NCBI GenBank assembly: GCA_025359705.1
Contig: JANYFS010000530.1
Span: 1-16,367 of the forward strand
Direction: 5' to 3'
From: Deinococcales bacterium
GTDB lineage: Bacteria > Deinococcota > Deinococci > Deinococcales > Deinococcaceae
Length of the DNA: 16,367 nucleotides
In this document: piece after piece, positions 6,412-12,629 of the stretch
Numbering within the stretch: position 1 is the first letter of the stretch
How the letters are laid out: every line of letters begins with the position of its first letter
Notes under the pieces: generated by a model
Database searches by the model: none
What the model was told of the DNA's origin: nothing
What the model saw: the letters and a program-made list of their open reading frames with translations, nothing else
Position numbers and translations under genes: made by a program

Positions 6412-8214
6412 TTATCCCACCAATCCCACATACACCTCAATCTGCCCCTTAATCACCTCGAGGGAAGCGGCCCAGAATTTTTCCGAGCGAATGTCAATTC
6501 CAAAACGGGCCGCAAGGCTGGCAGCATCAAACATACCGGTACTCGAGAGCAGTTCGTCGTATCTGGCTTTGAATAGCTCGGGTTCGCGCTTGTATTCGGC
6601 GTAGAGGCCCAAACTGAACAGTGCGCCAAAGGTGTAGGGATAGTTGTAATAGCTCAGACCTGAAATGTAATAGTGACCCTTCACGGCCCACATGTAGGGG
6701 TGGCGCAGATCGGCGGCTACTCCGTCGCCGTAGGTTTTTTCTTGGCACTCGAGCATCAGATCAGAGAATTCTTGGGGCGAAAGTTCGCGCTCCACTCGAG
6801 CCTCAAACACCGCTTTTTCAAAGAGAAAGCGGCTGTGAATGTCCAGCACAATTCCCGCATGGCCTTGCAACTGGCTCTCGAGGATGTACAGGTGTTCTGC
6901 TCCACTCGAGCGCTCGAGGGCAGCATTTGACAAAATCGCTTCGCAAAAGGTGCTGGCGGTTTCCGCCAAAGTCATGGGCATTTCGCGCTGCATGGGGGTG
7001 CGAGCTGCCAAATTCAGGTTGTGATAGGCGTGGCCCAGTTCGTGGGCTAGGGTCATTACGCTGTCCAAAGAATCGTCGTGGTTCAACAAAATGCGGGATT
7101 CGTTACTTGGCATTTCCATACAAAATGCTCCGCCAATTTTGCCCTCACGCGGATAAACATCCATCCACTGCTGATCCACCGCTCCAACTACAAAGTCCGC
7201 CATACGGTCTGAAAAGGTGCGGAACTGCTCGATTACCAAGCTGCAAGCGGCATCATAGGAATATTCAGTTTCACTTTTGCCCACAGGGGCGGTGATGTCG
7301 AACCAGGCCAGTTGTTCTTTGCCCAGCAGTTTGGCTTTGGCCTTAAAGTAACGGCGAAAGTCGGGCAGGCTTTTTTCCACCGCACTTTGCATAGCGCTCA
7401 GGGTTTCGGCATCCATATTGTTGATAAACAAGGTGGGTTCCACGCTATTGGCATACCCCCGCTTGCCATTTAGTACATTGGCTTCACCTTTGATACCGTT
7501 TAGCGCTGCTGCCAGTGGCACTTCCACGCTGCGCCATGCTGCAAGTTCGGCATGGTAAGCCGCTTCGCGCTTGGTGGGGTCGGGGTGGTTGGCTAGGCTG
7601 CGGACGGCAGGCATCGGCAATTTTTCGCCCTGCACCTCCACCATCATTTGGCTGGTGATGTTGCCATGCAGTTTGGACCAGGCATTCCCGCCCGATAGCG
7701 AAAGAAAAGTTGCCAATTCTTCTTCTGGGGCAGACATTTGGTGTTTGGCTTCGTGTTGCATCCGCTCGAGGGTAAAGGCGTGTTCCCGCAGCACCTCCGA
7801 GCGCTCGAGCAAGGGGGCCAAATCCAGACCGCCCACAAATTGAGTCAACTTGCTAAAAATAAGGCGCAGCGGCAAAGAGGCAGTCTCGAGCAAGCTGAGT
7901 TTGCCTTGGGCCAGTGCGTTGCGGCTATCGGTGGTGATGTACAGGTGCAGGTAGCCACCCAACAACTGGTAGTGTTCCAGTGTGGTGTTGAGGTCTTGAA
8001 TCAGTCGTTCCAAGCCCTCGAGCGCTTCCACTGTTCCCGTTTGCAATGCGCCTAGTTGTGGGTTCAGTTCGGCAATTTTTTGCAAATGCTGTTGGTAGGC
8101 GGCTTCAAATTCGGCAGACTCGAGCGAGGGGAAAAATCGGTCATAATTCCAAGTTGCACTCAAAGTTTGGTTGCTGGCATGGGTGTTGGCCTGAGCTGGA
8201 TGTTCAGTGGTCAT
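6412..8214 (-). CDS. Oligoendopeptidase F-type M3B zinc metallopeptidase
   Basis: 600-aa cytoplasmic peptidase that cuts short peptides, probably in peptide recycling. The zinc motif is 'LAHELGHAYHNL' with His 391, Glu 392 and His 395; the third ligand is probably Glu 418 in 'MTLAETASTFCEAIL'. The long helical N-terminal half (about 1-200) and late motifs 'GHYYISGLSYYNYPYTFGAL' and 'LSSTGMFDAASLAARFGIDI' are typical of the M3B/PepF group, and length matches (about 600). No signal peptide. The ATG at 8214 is set by a strong promoter ending 6 nt upstream and no ribosome site, so the mRNA is likely leaderless. It ends 5 bp from recO, tail to tail, with no room for a separate terminator between them. 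Confidence 0.95.
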   Translation of the reverse strand: MTTEHPAQANTHASNQTLSATWNYDRFFPSLESAEFEAAYQQHLQKIAELNPQLGALQTGTVEALEGLERLIQDLNTTLEHYQLLGGYLHLYITTDSRNALAQGKLSLLETASLPLRLIFSKLTQFVGGLDLAPLLERSEVLREHAFTLERMQHEAKHQMSAPEEELATFLSLSGGNAWSKLHGNITSQMMVEVQGEKLPMPAVRSLANHPDPTKREAAYHAELAAWRSVEVPLAAALNGIKGEANVLNGKRGYANSVEPTLFINNMDAETLSAMQSAVEKSLPDFRRYFKAKAKLLGKEQLAWFDITAPVGKSETEYSYDAACSLVIEQFRTFSDRMADFVVGAVDQQWMDVYPREGKIGGAFCMEMPSNESRILLNHDDSLDSVMTLAHELGHAYHNLNLAARTPMQREMPMTLAETASTFCEAILSNAALERSSGAEHLYILESQLQGHAGIVLDIHSRFLFEKAVFEARVERELSPQEFSDLMLECQEKTYGDGVAADLRHPYMWAVKGHYYISGLSYYNYPYTFGALFSLGLYAEYKREPELFKARYDELLSSTGMFDAASLAARFGIDIRSEKFWAASLEVIKGQIEVYVGLVG

Positions 8215-8220
8215 AGCTCG

Positions 8221-8249
8221 AGTATACCCAGTTCAGATTAGCGCTGTAA
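8221..8249 (-). promoter_or_regulatory. Promoter of the M3 peptidase gene (leaderless)
   Basis: On the minus strand: TTACAG, 17-bp spacer, TATACT, then CGAGCT and the ATG at 8214. Both hexamers are good sigma-A matches with ideal spacing, and the 6-nt gap puts the start of transcription on the ATG. Part of a CTCGAG palindrome fills the gap. Confidence 0.7.
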
Positions 8250-8277
8250 GAGAGTGTGGAACGCCCGCCTTTTGTTT

Positions 8278-8577
8278 TTACCAATCTTTGGTGGGAATGG
8301 CTTCGCACCCCTCGGTCATCACCTCGAGGATCTGATAACGCGGCCCAAACCTAACCGTCACCTCGCCGCGCTCAAAATGCTGCGAAGAAACCACCACTTT
8401 GCGGTAAATATAACCGCCTTCGTCGTTTACGCCAATATCTGCACTTTTGGTAAAACGTAGCTCTACAATTTCCTTGAAGCGCTTAGTACGTACCCGAATG
8501 CGAAAGACGTTGCTATCCTCGAGCCGAATATAGATATTTTGTGGTGCGGCATCTTTTTTGCGAAACAAACCAAACAT
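8278..8577 (-). CDS. Conserved-looking small protein of unknown function
   Basis: 99 aa; I do not recognise a family. Starts 'MFGLFRKKDAAPQNIYIRLE', continues with alternating basic and hydrophobic residues ('FRIRVRTKRFKEIVELRF') and 'SQHFERGEVTVRFGPRYQILEV', which suggests a compact beta-rich soluble fold. No membrane span, no signal peptide, no metal-binding Cys/His cluster. The start is well supported by the strong ribosome site AAAGGAG 6 nt before ATG 8577. The stop at 8278 lies 63 bp before the start of the M3 peptidase gene on the same strand, within which that gene has its own promoter. Three CTCGAG sites at 8609-8633 lie in its upstream region. It is probably a real gene because of the strong ribosome site and ordinary composition. 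Confidence 0.75.
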   Translation of the reverse strand: MFGLFRKKDAAPQNIYIRLEDSNVFRIRVRTKRFKEIVELRFTKSADIGVNDEGGYIYRKVVVSSQHFERGEVTVRFGPRYQILEVMTEGCEAIPTKDW

Positions 8578-8608
8578 GTACAGCTCCTTTAAAGCTTTTG
8601 AGGTGATA

Positions 8609-8633
8609 CTCGAGAACTCGAGACCGCCTCGAG
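8609..8633. repeat. Triplet of CTCGAG palindromes
   Basis: Three CTCGAG copies at 8609-8614, 8617-8622 and 8628-8633 within 25 bp, the densest cluster in the window. Any two can pair, e.g. CTCGAG-ACCGC-CTCGAG, giving a 6-bp hairpin in the leader of the 99-aa gene about 35-60 nt before its ribosome site. Confidence 0.75.
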
Positions 8634-8712
8634 GGATGTTTTACAGACGATATTTGCGATTTAATTAAAAAGAGAATTCATCACTTAAAAAATGAAATAA
8701 AAAACTCTTTTT

Positions 8713-8768
8713 AACGAATAACCAACAACGAATAACCAACAACGAATAACCAACAACGAATAACCAAC
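8713..8768. repeat. Tandem repeat, 14 bp x 4
   Basis: Four exact copies of AACGAATAACCAAC starting at 8713, 8727, 8741 and 8755. It lies directly 3' of the M20 peptidase stop codon (8776, minus strand), next to an AT-rich stretch (about 8650-8712). Non-palindromic and without spacers, so not a CRISPR array. The number of copies could vary between strains by slippage. Confidence 0.85.
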
Positions 8769-8775
8769 CACAACC

Positions 8776-9939
8776 TCACTCGAGCTGAGCCAACTTCATA
8801 ATCAAACCCGCAAGCAAGGCCGCTCGAGGGGGCATCTGGCTGATTTCGATGTGTTCATGCTCGGCATGTGCGCCCGCACCCACACAGCCCAAACCATCCA
8901 AGGTTGGGGCAATCGGAGCGGTAAAATTGCCGTCAGACATACCGCCCACCCCGCCTTCACCCACGGTAAAGCCCAGCTCGAAGGCCACTTGCTGGGCTTT
9001 GTGGAAGAGTTCCACCGTTTGTGGGCTGCGCTCGAAGGGGCTGCGATCCAAACCCCCCGTTATTTTAAGCGTGGTGCGCGGGTTCAGCGCGGTTAGGGCG
9101 GCAACATCGGCCTCGATGCGGCGGCCTTCCTCGAGGCTGGATACCCGCAAATCGGCGTGAAATTCGGCGTAGGCAGGAACCACATTGGTGGCTGTGCCGC
9201 CCAAAATCTTACCTACGCTGACCGTAGTTCCCAGTTCGGGTTTGGCTAGGCTCGAGAGCTGTAAGGCTTGGTGGGCCAACTCGAGGATGGCGTTGGCTCC
9301 TTTCTCGGGTTCTACCCCCGCGTGCGAAGCGATGCCCTGCACCTGCACCCAAAATTCCCCACCCCCTTTGCGGCTGGTTTTGAGGTTGCCATTGCCTTGA
9401 ATACTGGGTTCGATTACCAAAACCGCCGCTGCCCCCGCTGCCAACTGCAAAATCAATTCCCTCGAGCTGGGGCTGCCCACTTCTTCGTCGGAGGTGATCA
9501 AAAACTCGAGGGTGATGGGCAACGCACTACCCAAACTTTGAATGGCTTTGAGGGCATACAGCGCTTGAATCAAGCAGCCTTTCATGTCGTAGGTTCCTGG
9601 GCCGTAGGCCAAATCCCCTTCGAGCCGAAAAGGAAGTCGCTCGAGGGTTCCGATGGGCCACACCGTGTCGGCATGGCCCAAAATTAGCACTCGAGCGGGA
9701 TTTTGGTTGGAATTGTTGCTAGTGAATATACAATGCCGATGGTCGCCGTTCGGCCCCGAAATCCGCTGTGCCGTGGCTCCCAGCGCCACTAGCCAAGCCT
9801 CGAGTTGATCCAAAACTTGATCGACTTGCAGCGCGTTATAGCTGGGCGATTCAATTTCCACCAAGGTTCTTAAATCGTCCAACATGGCAGAACTTTGGCC
9901 CTCGAGGTAGCTCAAAAGGGAAGTATGGGTTGAAGACAT
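8776..9939 (-). CDS. M20-family zinc metallopeptidase (carboxypeptidase G2-like)
   Basis: 387 aa. Cytoplasmic dinuclear-zinc hydrolase of the M20/ArgE/DapE group. Visible metal and catalytic residues: His 89 and Asp 91 in 'LILGHADTVWPIG', bridging Asp 118 in 'GTYDMKGCL', Glu 152/153 in 'ITSDEEVGSPSS', Glu 177 in 'VIEPSIQ', and a late His in 'GAGAHAEHEHIEIS'. The dimerisation domain carries 'IASHAGVEPEKGANAILEL' (His 206). The pattern is closest to glutamate carboxypeptidase-like members, but the substrate (acyl amino acid, folate-like or dipeptide) cannot be set. Start: ATG 9939 follows TATACT by 6 nt; an in-frame start at 10008 would lie inside the upstream terminator stretch and add 23 residues unlike the family. 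Downstream lies a 14-bp tandem array. Confidence 0.92.
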   Translation of the reverse strand: MSSTHTSLLSYLEGQSSAMLDDLRTLVEIESPSYNALQVDQVLDQLEAWLVALGATAQRISGPNGDHRHCIFTSNNSNQNPARVLILGHADTVWPIGTLERLPFRLEGDLAYGPGTYDMKGCLIQALYALKAIQSLGSALPITLEFLITSDEEVGSPSSRELILQLAAGAAAVLVIEPSIQGNGNLKTSRKGGGEFWVQVQGIASHAGVEPEKGANAILELAHQALQLSSLAKPELGTTVSVGKILGGTATNVVPAYAEFHADLRVSSLEEGRRIEADVAALTALNPRTTLKITGGLDRSPFERSPQTVELFHKAQQVAFELGFTVGEGGVGGMSDGNFTAPIAPTLDGLGCVGAGAHAEHEHIEISQMPPRAALLAGLIMKLAQLE

Positions 9940-9945
9940 GTTTTC

Positions 9946-9951
9946 AGTATA
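9946..9951 (-). promoter_or_regulatory. -10 box of the M20 peptidase leaderless promoter
   Basis: TATACT on the minus strand, 6 nt (GAAAAC) before ATG 9939, no Shine-Dalgarno. The region 17 bp upstream is the T-run of the terminator at 9969-9990, so the -35 is weak and overlaps that U-tract. Confidence 0.55.
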
Positions 9952-9968
9952 CCCAAAGTGGACAGACC

Positions 9969-9990
9969 AAAAAAAAGCCCCTTTCGGGGC
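9969..9990 (-). terminator. Rho-independent terminator
   Basis: On the minus strand: GCCCC-GAAA-GGGGC followed by eight T. Five G:C pairs, a stable GNRA-type loop and a full U-tract make a textbook intrinsic terminator for transcription arriving from the 77-aa ORF or zapE side. The U-tract runs straight into the M20 promoter. Confidence 0.85.
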
Positions 9991-10029
9991 GATTTGGTGC
10001 GAACTCAAGTTTCAACTCAAGAATAAAAC

Positions 10030-10164
10030 GGCTTAGACCATTTGTCTGTGGAATACACGAATAAATTACTCAGTCGAAAAGCAGGCTCATCGTATCGGAT
10101 GCAATGCTCATGACTATTCTTAAACGGAAAACGCATGACGGACAACGGACAACTGCTCTAAGCC
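10030..10164. mobile_element. MITE-like element B, diverged relative of element A
   Basis: Imperfect terminal inverted repeats of 22 bp: 10030-10051 pairs with 10143-10164 at 18 of 22 positions, outer bases GGCTTAGA. The right end (TGACGGACAACGGA then CAACTGCTCTAA) is the same as the right end of element A at 1907-1938 except that 7 bp are missing. The internal parts share AATAAATT and CTCAG. No ORF of its own. The right terminal repeat supplies the TAG stop (10158-10160) of the minus-strand 77-aa ORF, just as element A does for its neighbours. Confidence 0.65.
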
Positions 10165-10391
10165 TGAATTGAAAACGAGGTTCCTGTGAGTGAAGCCAAG
10201 GTATCCGAACCCAAGGTAAGTGAAAGGTGTCCCTTGAGATAGAGATCAAAGGTTGCGGGGCGGCCCAAAACTTTCTCGAGGTGGGATAAGGATACTTCGC
10301 AGCTTTGTGCTTGATGTGCTTGATTTTGCAAACGAACCCGATTAAGGGTGCCAGGAACCCAAGAAAAACGAATGAGCGCAACGTGTTGCAT
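10158..10391 (-). CDS. Small ORF of unknown function (77 aa)
   Basis: 77 aa, not recognised. Begins 'MQHVALIRFSWVPGTLNRVR' and ends 'GSDTLASLTGTSFSIQA'. Mixed hydrophilic and beta-like segments, no membrane span, no metal site. A G-rich stretch (GGGGGA) 5 nt before ATG 10391 could serve as ribosome site. Its TAG stop is inside the terminal repeat of element B, so the C-terminus may have been created or trimmed by that element. A terminator lies downstream at 9969-9990, which fits a transcribed gene here. Upstream are the 13-bp direct repeats at 10449-10484. An overlapping open frame at 10070-10381 in another phase looks less protein-like. Doubtful but plausible gene. Confidence 0.45.
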   Translation of the reverse strand: MQHVALIRFSWVPGTLNRVRLQNQAHQAQSCEVSLSHLEKVLGRPATFDLYLKGHLSLTLGSDTLASLTGTSFSIQA

Positions 10392-10448
10392 AGAGATCCC
10401 CCAAGGAAACGGATGTACCGAAATGAAAAAGAGTCTGCGACACTACGG

Positions 10449-10484
10449 ACTTGGGATACGAACTTGGGATATGAACTTGGGATA
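10449..10484. repeat. Direct repeats, 10-bp unit at 13-bp period x 3
   Basis: ACTTGGGATA at 10449, 10462 and 10475, spaced exactly 13 bp (intervening CGA, TGA). A fourth TTGGGATA occurs at 10511. About 60 to 95 bp upstream of the 77-aa ORF start on the minus strand, so it could be an operator array. Confidence 0.75.
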
Positions 10485-10565
10485 GGTGTGATTATGGAAT
10501 CTTGCTGTTTTTGGGATACCCGCTAACCAAAAAAACAAACCCAAGGTGATAGTGCTCGAGCCGAC

Positions 10566-10610
10566 ACATTTGTCCAAACCACATTTGTCTAGACCACATT
10601 TGTTTAGACC
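10566..10610. repeat. Tandem repeat, 15 bp x 3
   Basis: ACATTTGTCCAAACC, ACATTTGTCTAGACC and ACATTTGTTTAGACC in direct succession. The unit resembles the left end of element B (TTAGACCATTTGTCTG at 10033-10048) with two extra bases, so the array may derive from that repeat family; this is a guess from eye alignment. Confidence 0.75.
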
Positions 10611-10726
10611 TAGATATAGCCTAGCAAAAGATACAATCCCGAGCTAGAACTTGGCACACAAAGTGAAGCGTTTTCATAAGGCTTGCACTTATATTCACAA
10701 GCTATTTTTAATTCTAAAATACTTAA

Positions 10727-11770
10727 TTACTGAGACTCTATAATTAACGCACTAAGCCGTGACAGACATCGGCTATACTTCTTTTGGAATGCCCCAAATC
10801 TGTAATCTGAATCAAATAAATTTTCAAAATGAGTACCAGATAAGGCGAGCCTTAAGTTCAGGTCGTACACTTTGTCGATGAAATGTACAAAGCGCAAAGC
10901 AAGGTTCTGATCTGAAAAAGCCCTGACATTTTCGATCAAAACTAAATGAATTCCCTCGAGGAGTTTGCCAAAATAGATCGGATGCACTCTGCTGAGATGA
11001 TGGTTGAGTTGTGTCGCCTCGAGACGAGTGTAGGGTAAAGCACACTTCTGCTCGAGGGTATCTAGCTCGAGGGTGCTGAGCGGCTGAGCCGTTTTGCCTT
11101 GACGTTGGCGGTAATCGGGGCCATCCAAATGCAAGGTTTCAAAACGCGAAGCAATGCCCGTGATCTGCCGCTGAAAATCGGAGGCATTAAAGCGCCCCTG
11201 TCCCAATTGCCCAGGCTGGGTATTGCTGCTGGTGACCACATGGGTTCCTGCGGGCATCAGTTGGCTCAAAAAGGTATTGACCATGTGGGTATTGCCTGGG
11301 TCGTCCAGTTCAAATTCGTCGATGCACAGCAACTGATACCCCCGAAAAGCAGTGATGGCATTGTGCATTCCCAAAGCGCCAATGGTGTAGAGCAATTCGG
11401 CAAAGCTGAGAAAAACCTTGGAACCTTGAAAAGTGTGCCACGTTGCCGCCAGTAAATGGGTTTTGCCTACCCCAAAGCCGCCATCCAAATAAAGCCCCAC
11501 ACCTTCTGGGGGTTTACTTTTCAATCCCAGAAAGCCTTTTTTGGCTTTGGGCGGGTTGTGGGCAAAATGCTGTAGTCGCTCGAGGGCCACTTTTTGACTC
11601 TCAAACTCTGGATTGGGTTGGTACGTTTCAAACCGCACCTCCCCAAACCTCGAGGTGGGGGCAAAGCTCGAGAGCAATTCGTGTGCGGAATCGCCAAGAG
11701 AATTGCTTGGGTTGCGCTGTGGAAAGCGGTCTGTGATGGAAATACGCAGGAAATCGGTTGGGTGGGGCAT
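10727..11770 (-). CDS. zapE: ZapE/AFG1-like ATPase
   Basis: 347-aa P-loop ATPase of the AFG1/ZapE family. Walker A 'GGFGVGKTHLLA' (Lys 103, Thr 104), Walker B 'LLCIDEFELDDPGN' (Asp 141, Glu 142), sensor-1 'VVTSSNTQP' (Asn 173) and a C-terminal 'KYSRCLSRLSALI' arginine-rich helix. The E-x-E-x-DDPG sequence after Walker B is characteristic. In E. coli ZapE associates with the Z-ring and acts on FtsZ under stress; in mitochondria AFG1 assists degradation of membrane proteins. Length is near the family norm. No signal peptide. It starts 12 bp after the stop of the S4-domain gene on the same strand, so they form an operon. No strong ribosome site precedes ATG 11770. The exact role in this organism is inferred. 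Confidence 0.88.
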   Translation of the reverse strand: MPHPTDFLRISITDRFPQRNPSNSLGDSAHELLSSFAPTSRFGEVRFETYQPNPEFESQKVALERLQHFAHNPPKAKKGFLGLKSKPPEGVGLYLDGGFGVGKTHLLAATWHTFQGSKVFLSFAELLYTIGALGMHNAITAFRGYQLLCIDEFELDDPGNTHMVNTFLSQLMPAGTHVVTSSNTQPGQLGQGRFNASDFQRQITGIASRFETLHLDGPDYRQRQGKTAQPLSTLELDTLEQKCALPYTRLEATQLNHHLSRVHPIYFGKLLEGIHLVLIENVRAFSDQNLALRFVHFIDKVYDLNLRLALSGTHFENLFDSDYRFGAFQKKYSRCLSRLSALIIESQ

Positions 11771-11782
11771 TAGGGGAATATC

Positions 11783-12490
11783 TTACTTCCTAACCTCGAG
11801 TTCCACTTTATAATTCCCGCGCCTGGTTTCATTGATCACCCGTTTAAATTCAATTTGCCCCAAACCTTCGGCGCTGAGGGTGTCGCCTTGTTTAATGTCG
11901 GCACTCGAGCGGGCAATTTGTCCGTTTAATCTGACTTTGCCGTTTTCAATACCACTTTGAAAATATGCTCTCGAGACCCCAAATCCTCTTGCGCCCACCA
12001 CATCGATTCGCATACTGGGAACCACTGCTTCGCGGGTTTTGATGCGGGACTTTTCGCCGCTCAGATCGGCTTCTTCTACGCTGACTTCGAGGGTTCCAAG
12101 GCGCTCGAGAGCCAAGAGCATATCCTTGGCTTTGCCCGTGGCAGCAATTTGGTAACGCCCGTGGTGAAAGCGCAGATCGCCCAAAAGATCAGGCTCGAGG
12201 CCCGCGTTTTTGAGGCCCACCATCAGATCTGTTTCGTTCCAGGCCGCAGGAAAATCCCCAATCAACTCGAGTACCGTAACGGGTTCGGAGACGTTGGGGA
12301 TGTGTTCGGGAAAAAGGGTGATTACCGCCCGTGTGGGCGAGGCGAACCCGCCCGAGATCAGGTGTTTCACCCCTTCGACTGCCAAAATCCGCCGATCTAG
12401 GGTGTCTAGGGCGATAAAATTGGTTTTGACCACGCGCCCGCCAGCGGCTTGGGCGATTTGTTTTTTGAGAAGTGTATGCAAAGAATCCAT
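11783..12490 (-). CDS. YlmH-like S4-domain RNA-binding protein
   Basis: 235 aa. C-terminal S4 RNA-binding domain (about 158-225): 'SMRIDVVGARGFGVSRAYFQ', 'IENGKVRLNGQI', 'DIKQGDTLSAEGLG'. The N-terminal half matches the YlmH group: 'LDRRILAVEGVKHLISGGF', 'RAVITLFPEHIP', 'VTVLELIGDF', a small alpha/beta RNA-associated domain. YlmH lies in the division/cell-wall cluster of Gram-positives, and YlmH/RqcP2-type proteins act in ribosome-associated quality control on 50S subunits; that role is possible here but not shown. It is the first gene of a two-gene operon with the ZapE-like ATPase. The start at 12490 has no clear ribosome site; TAGCGT lies 7 nt upstream and could be a leaderless -10. It is divergent from the TAXI gene with a 139-bp shared upstream region. 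Confidence 0.85.
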   Translation of the reverse strand: MDSLHTLLKKQIAQAAGGRVVKTNFIALDTLDRRILAVEGVKHLISGGFASPTRAVITLFPEHIPNVSEPVTVLELIGDFPAAWNETDLMVGLKNAGLEPDLLGDLRFHHGRYQIAATGKAKDMLLALERLGTLEVSVEEADLSGEKSRIKTREAVVPSMRIDVVGARGFGVSRAYFQSGIENGKVRLNGQIARSSADIKQGDTLSAEGLGQIEFKRVINETRRGNYKVELEVRK

Positions 12491-12629
12491 GTGCTATACG
12501 CTAGCACAGCTTTTTGCATCGGACATCTGCCATTAAACCTACTCGAGCGGTACACTCGAGCAAATAGCCCAAAGGCGAGAAAATACCATACCTGACTATT
12601 ACCTGACTTTGTGAGATAAAAATCATGAC

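Larger units (their letters stand above)
10392..10726. other. 335-bp gap with two tandem arrays
   Basis: No convincing gene between the stop of the ZapE-like gene (10727) and the start of the 77-aa ORF (10391). It holds the arrays at 10449-10484 and 10566-10610, one further TTGGGATA at 10511, and TAGCCTAGCAAAAG at 10617-10630, which recurs exactly at 4715-4728 just upstream of lysS. On the minus strand that 14-mer reads CTTTTGCTAGGCTA and contains TGC-TAGGCT, a possible extended -10. The lower part (10680-10726) is AT-rich with a weak GCTTG/CAAGC inverted repeat. Confidence 0.5.

Noticed and set aside
8713..8768. Possible CRISPR array
   Set aside because: The 14-bp units are directly abutting with no spacers, and no cas genes are present.
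9940..10008. In-frame upstream start for the M20 peptidase
   Set aside because: The added codons are read through an intrinsic terminator and a -10 box.
10070..10381. 103-aa minus-strand open frame overlapping the 77-aa ORF
   Set aside because: It runs through element B and uses a different frame with Cys/Arg/Pro-rich sequence and no ribosome site; the 77-aa frame is the better candidate.
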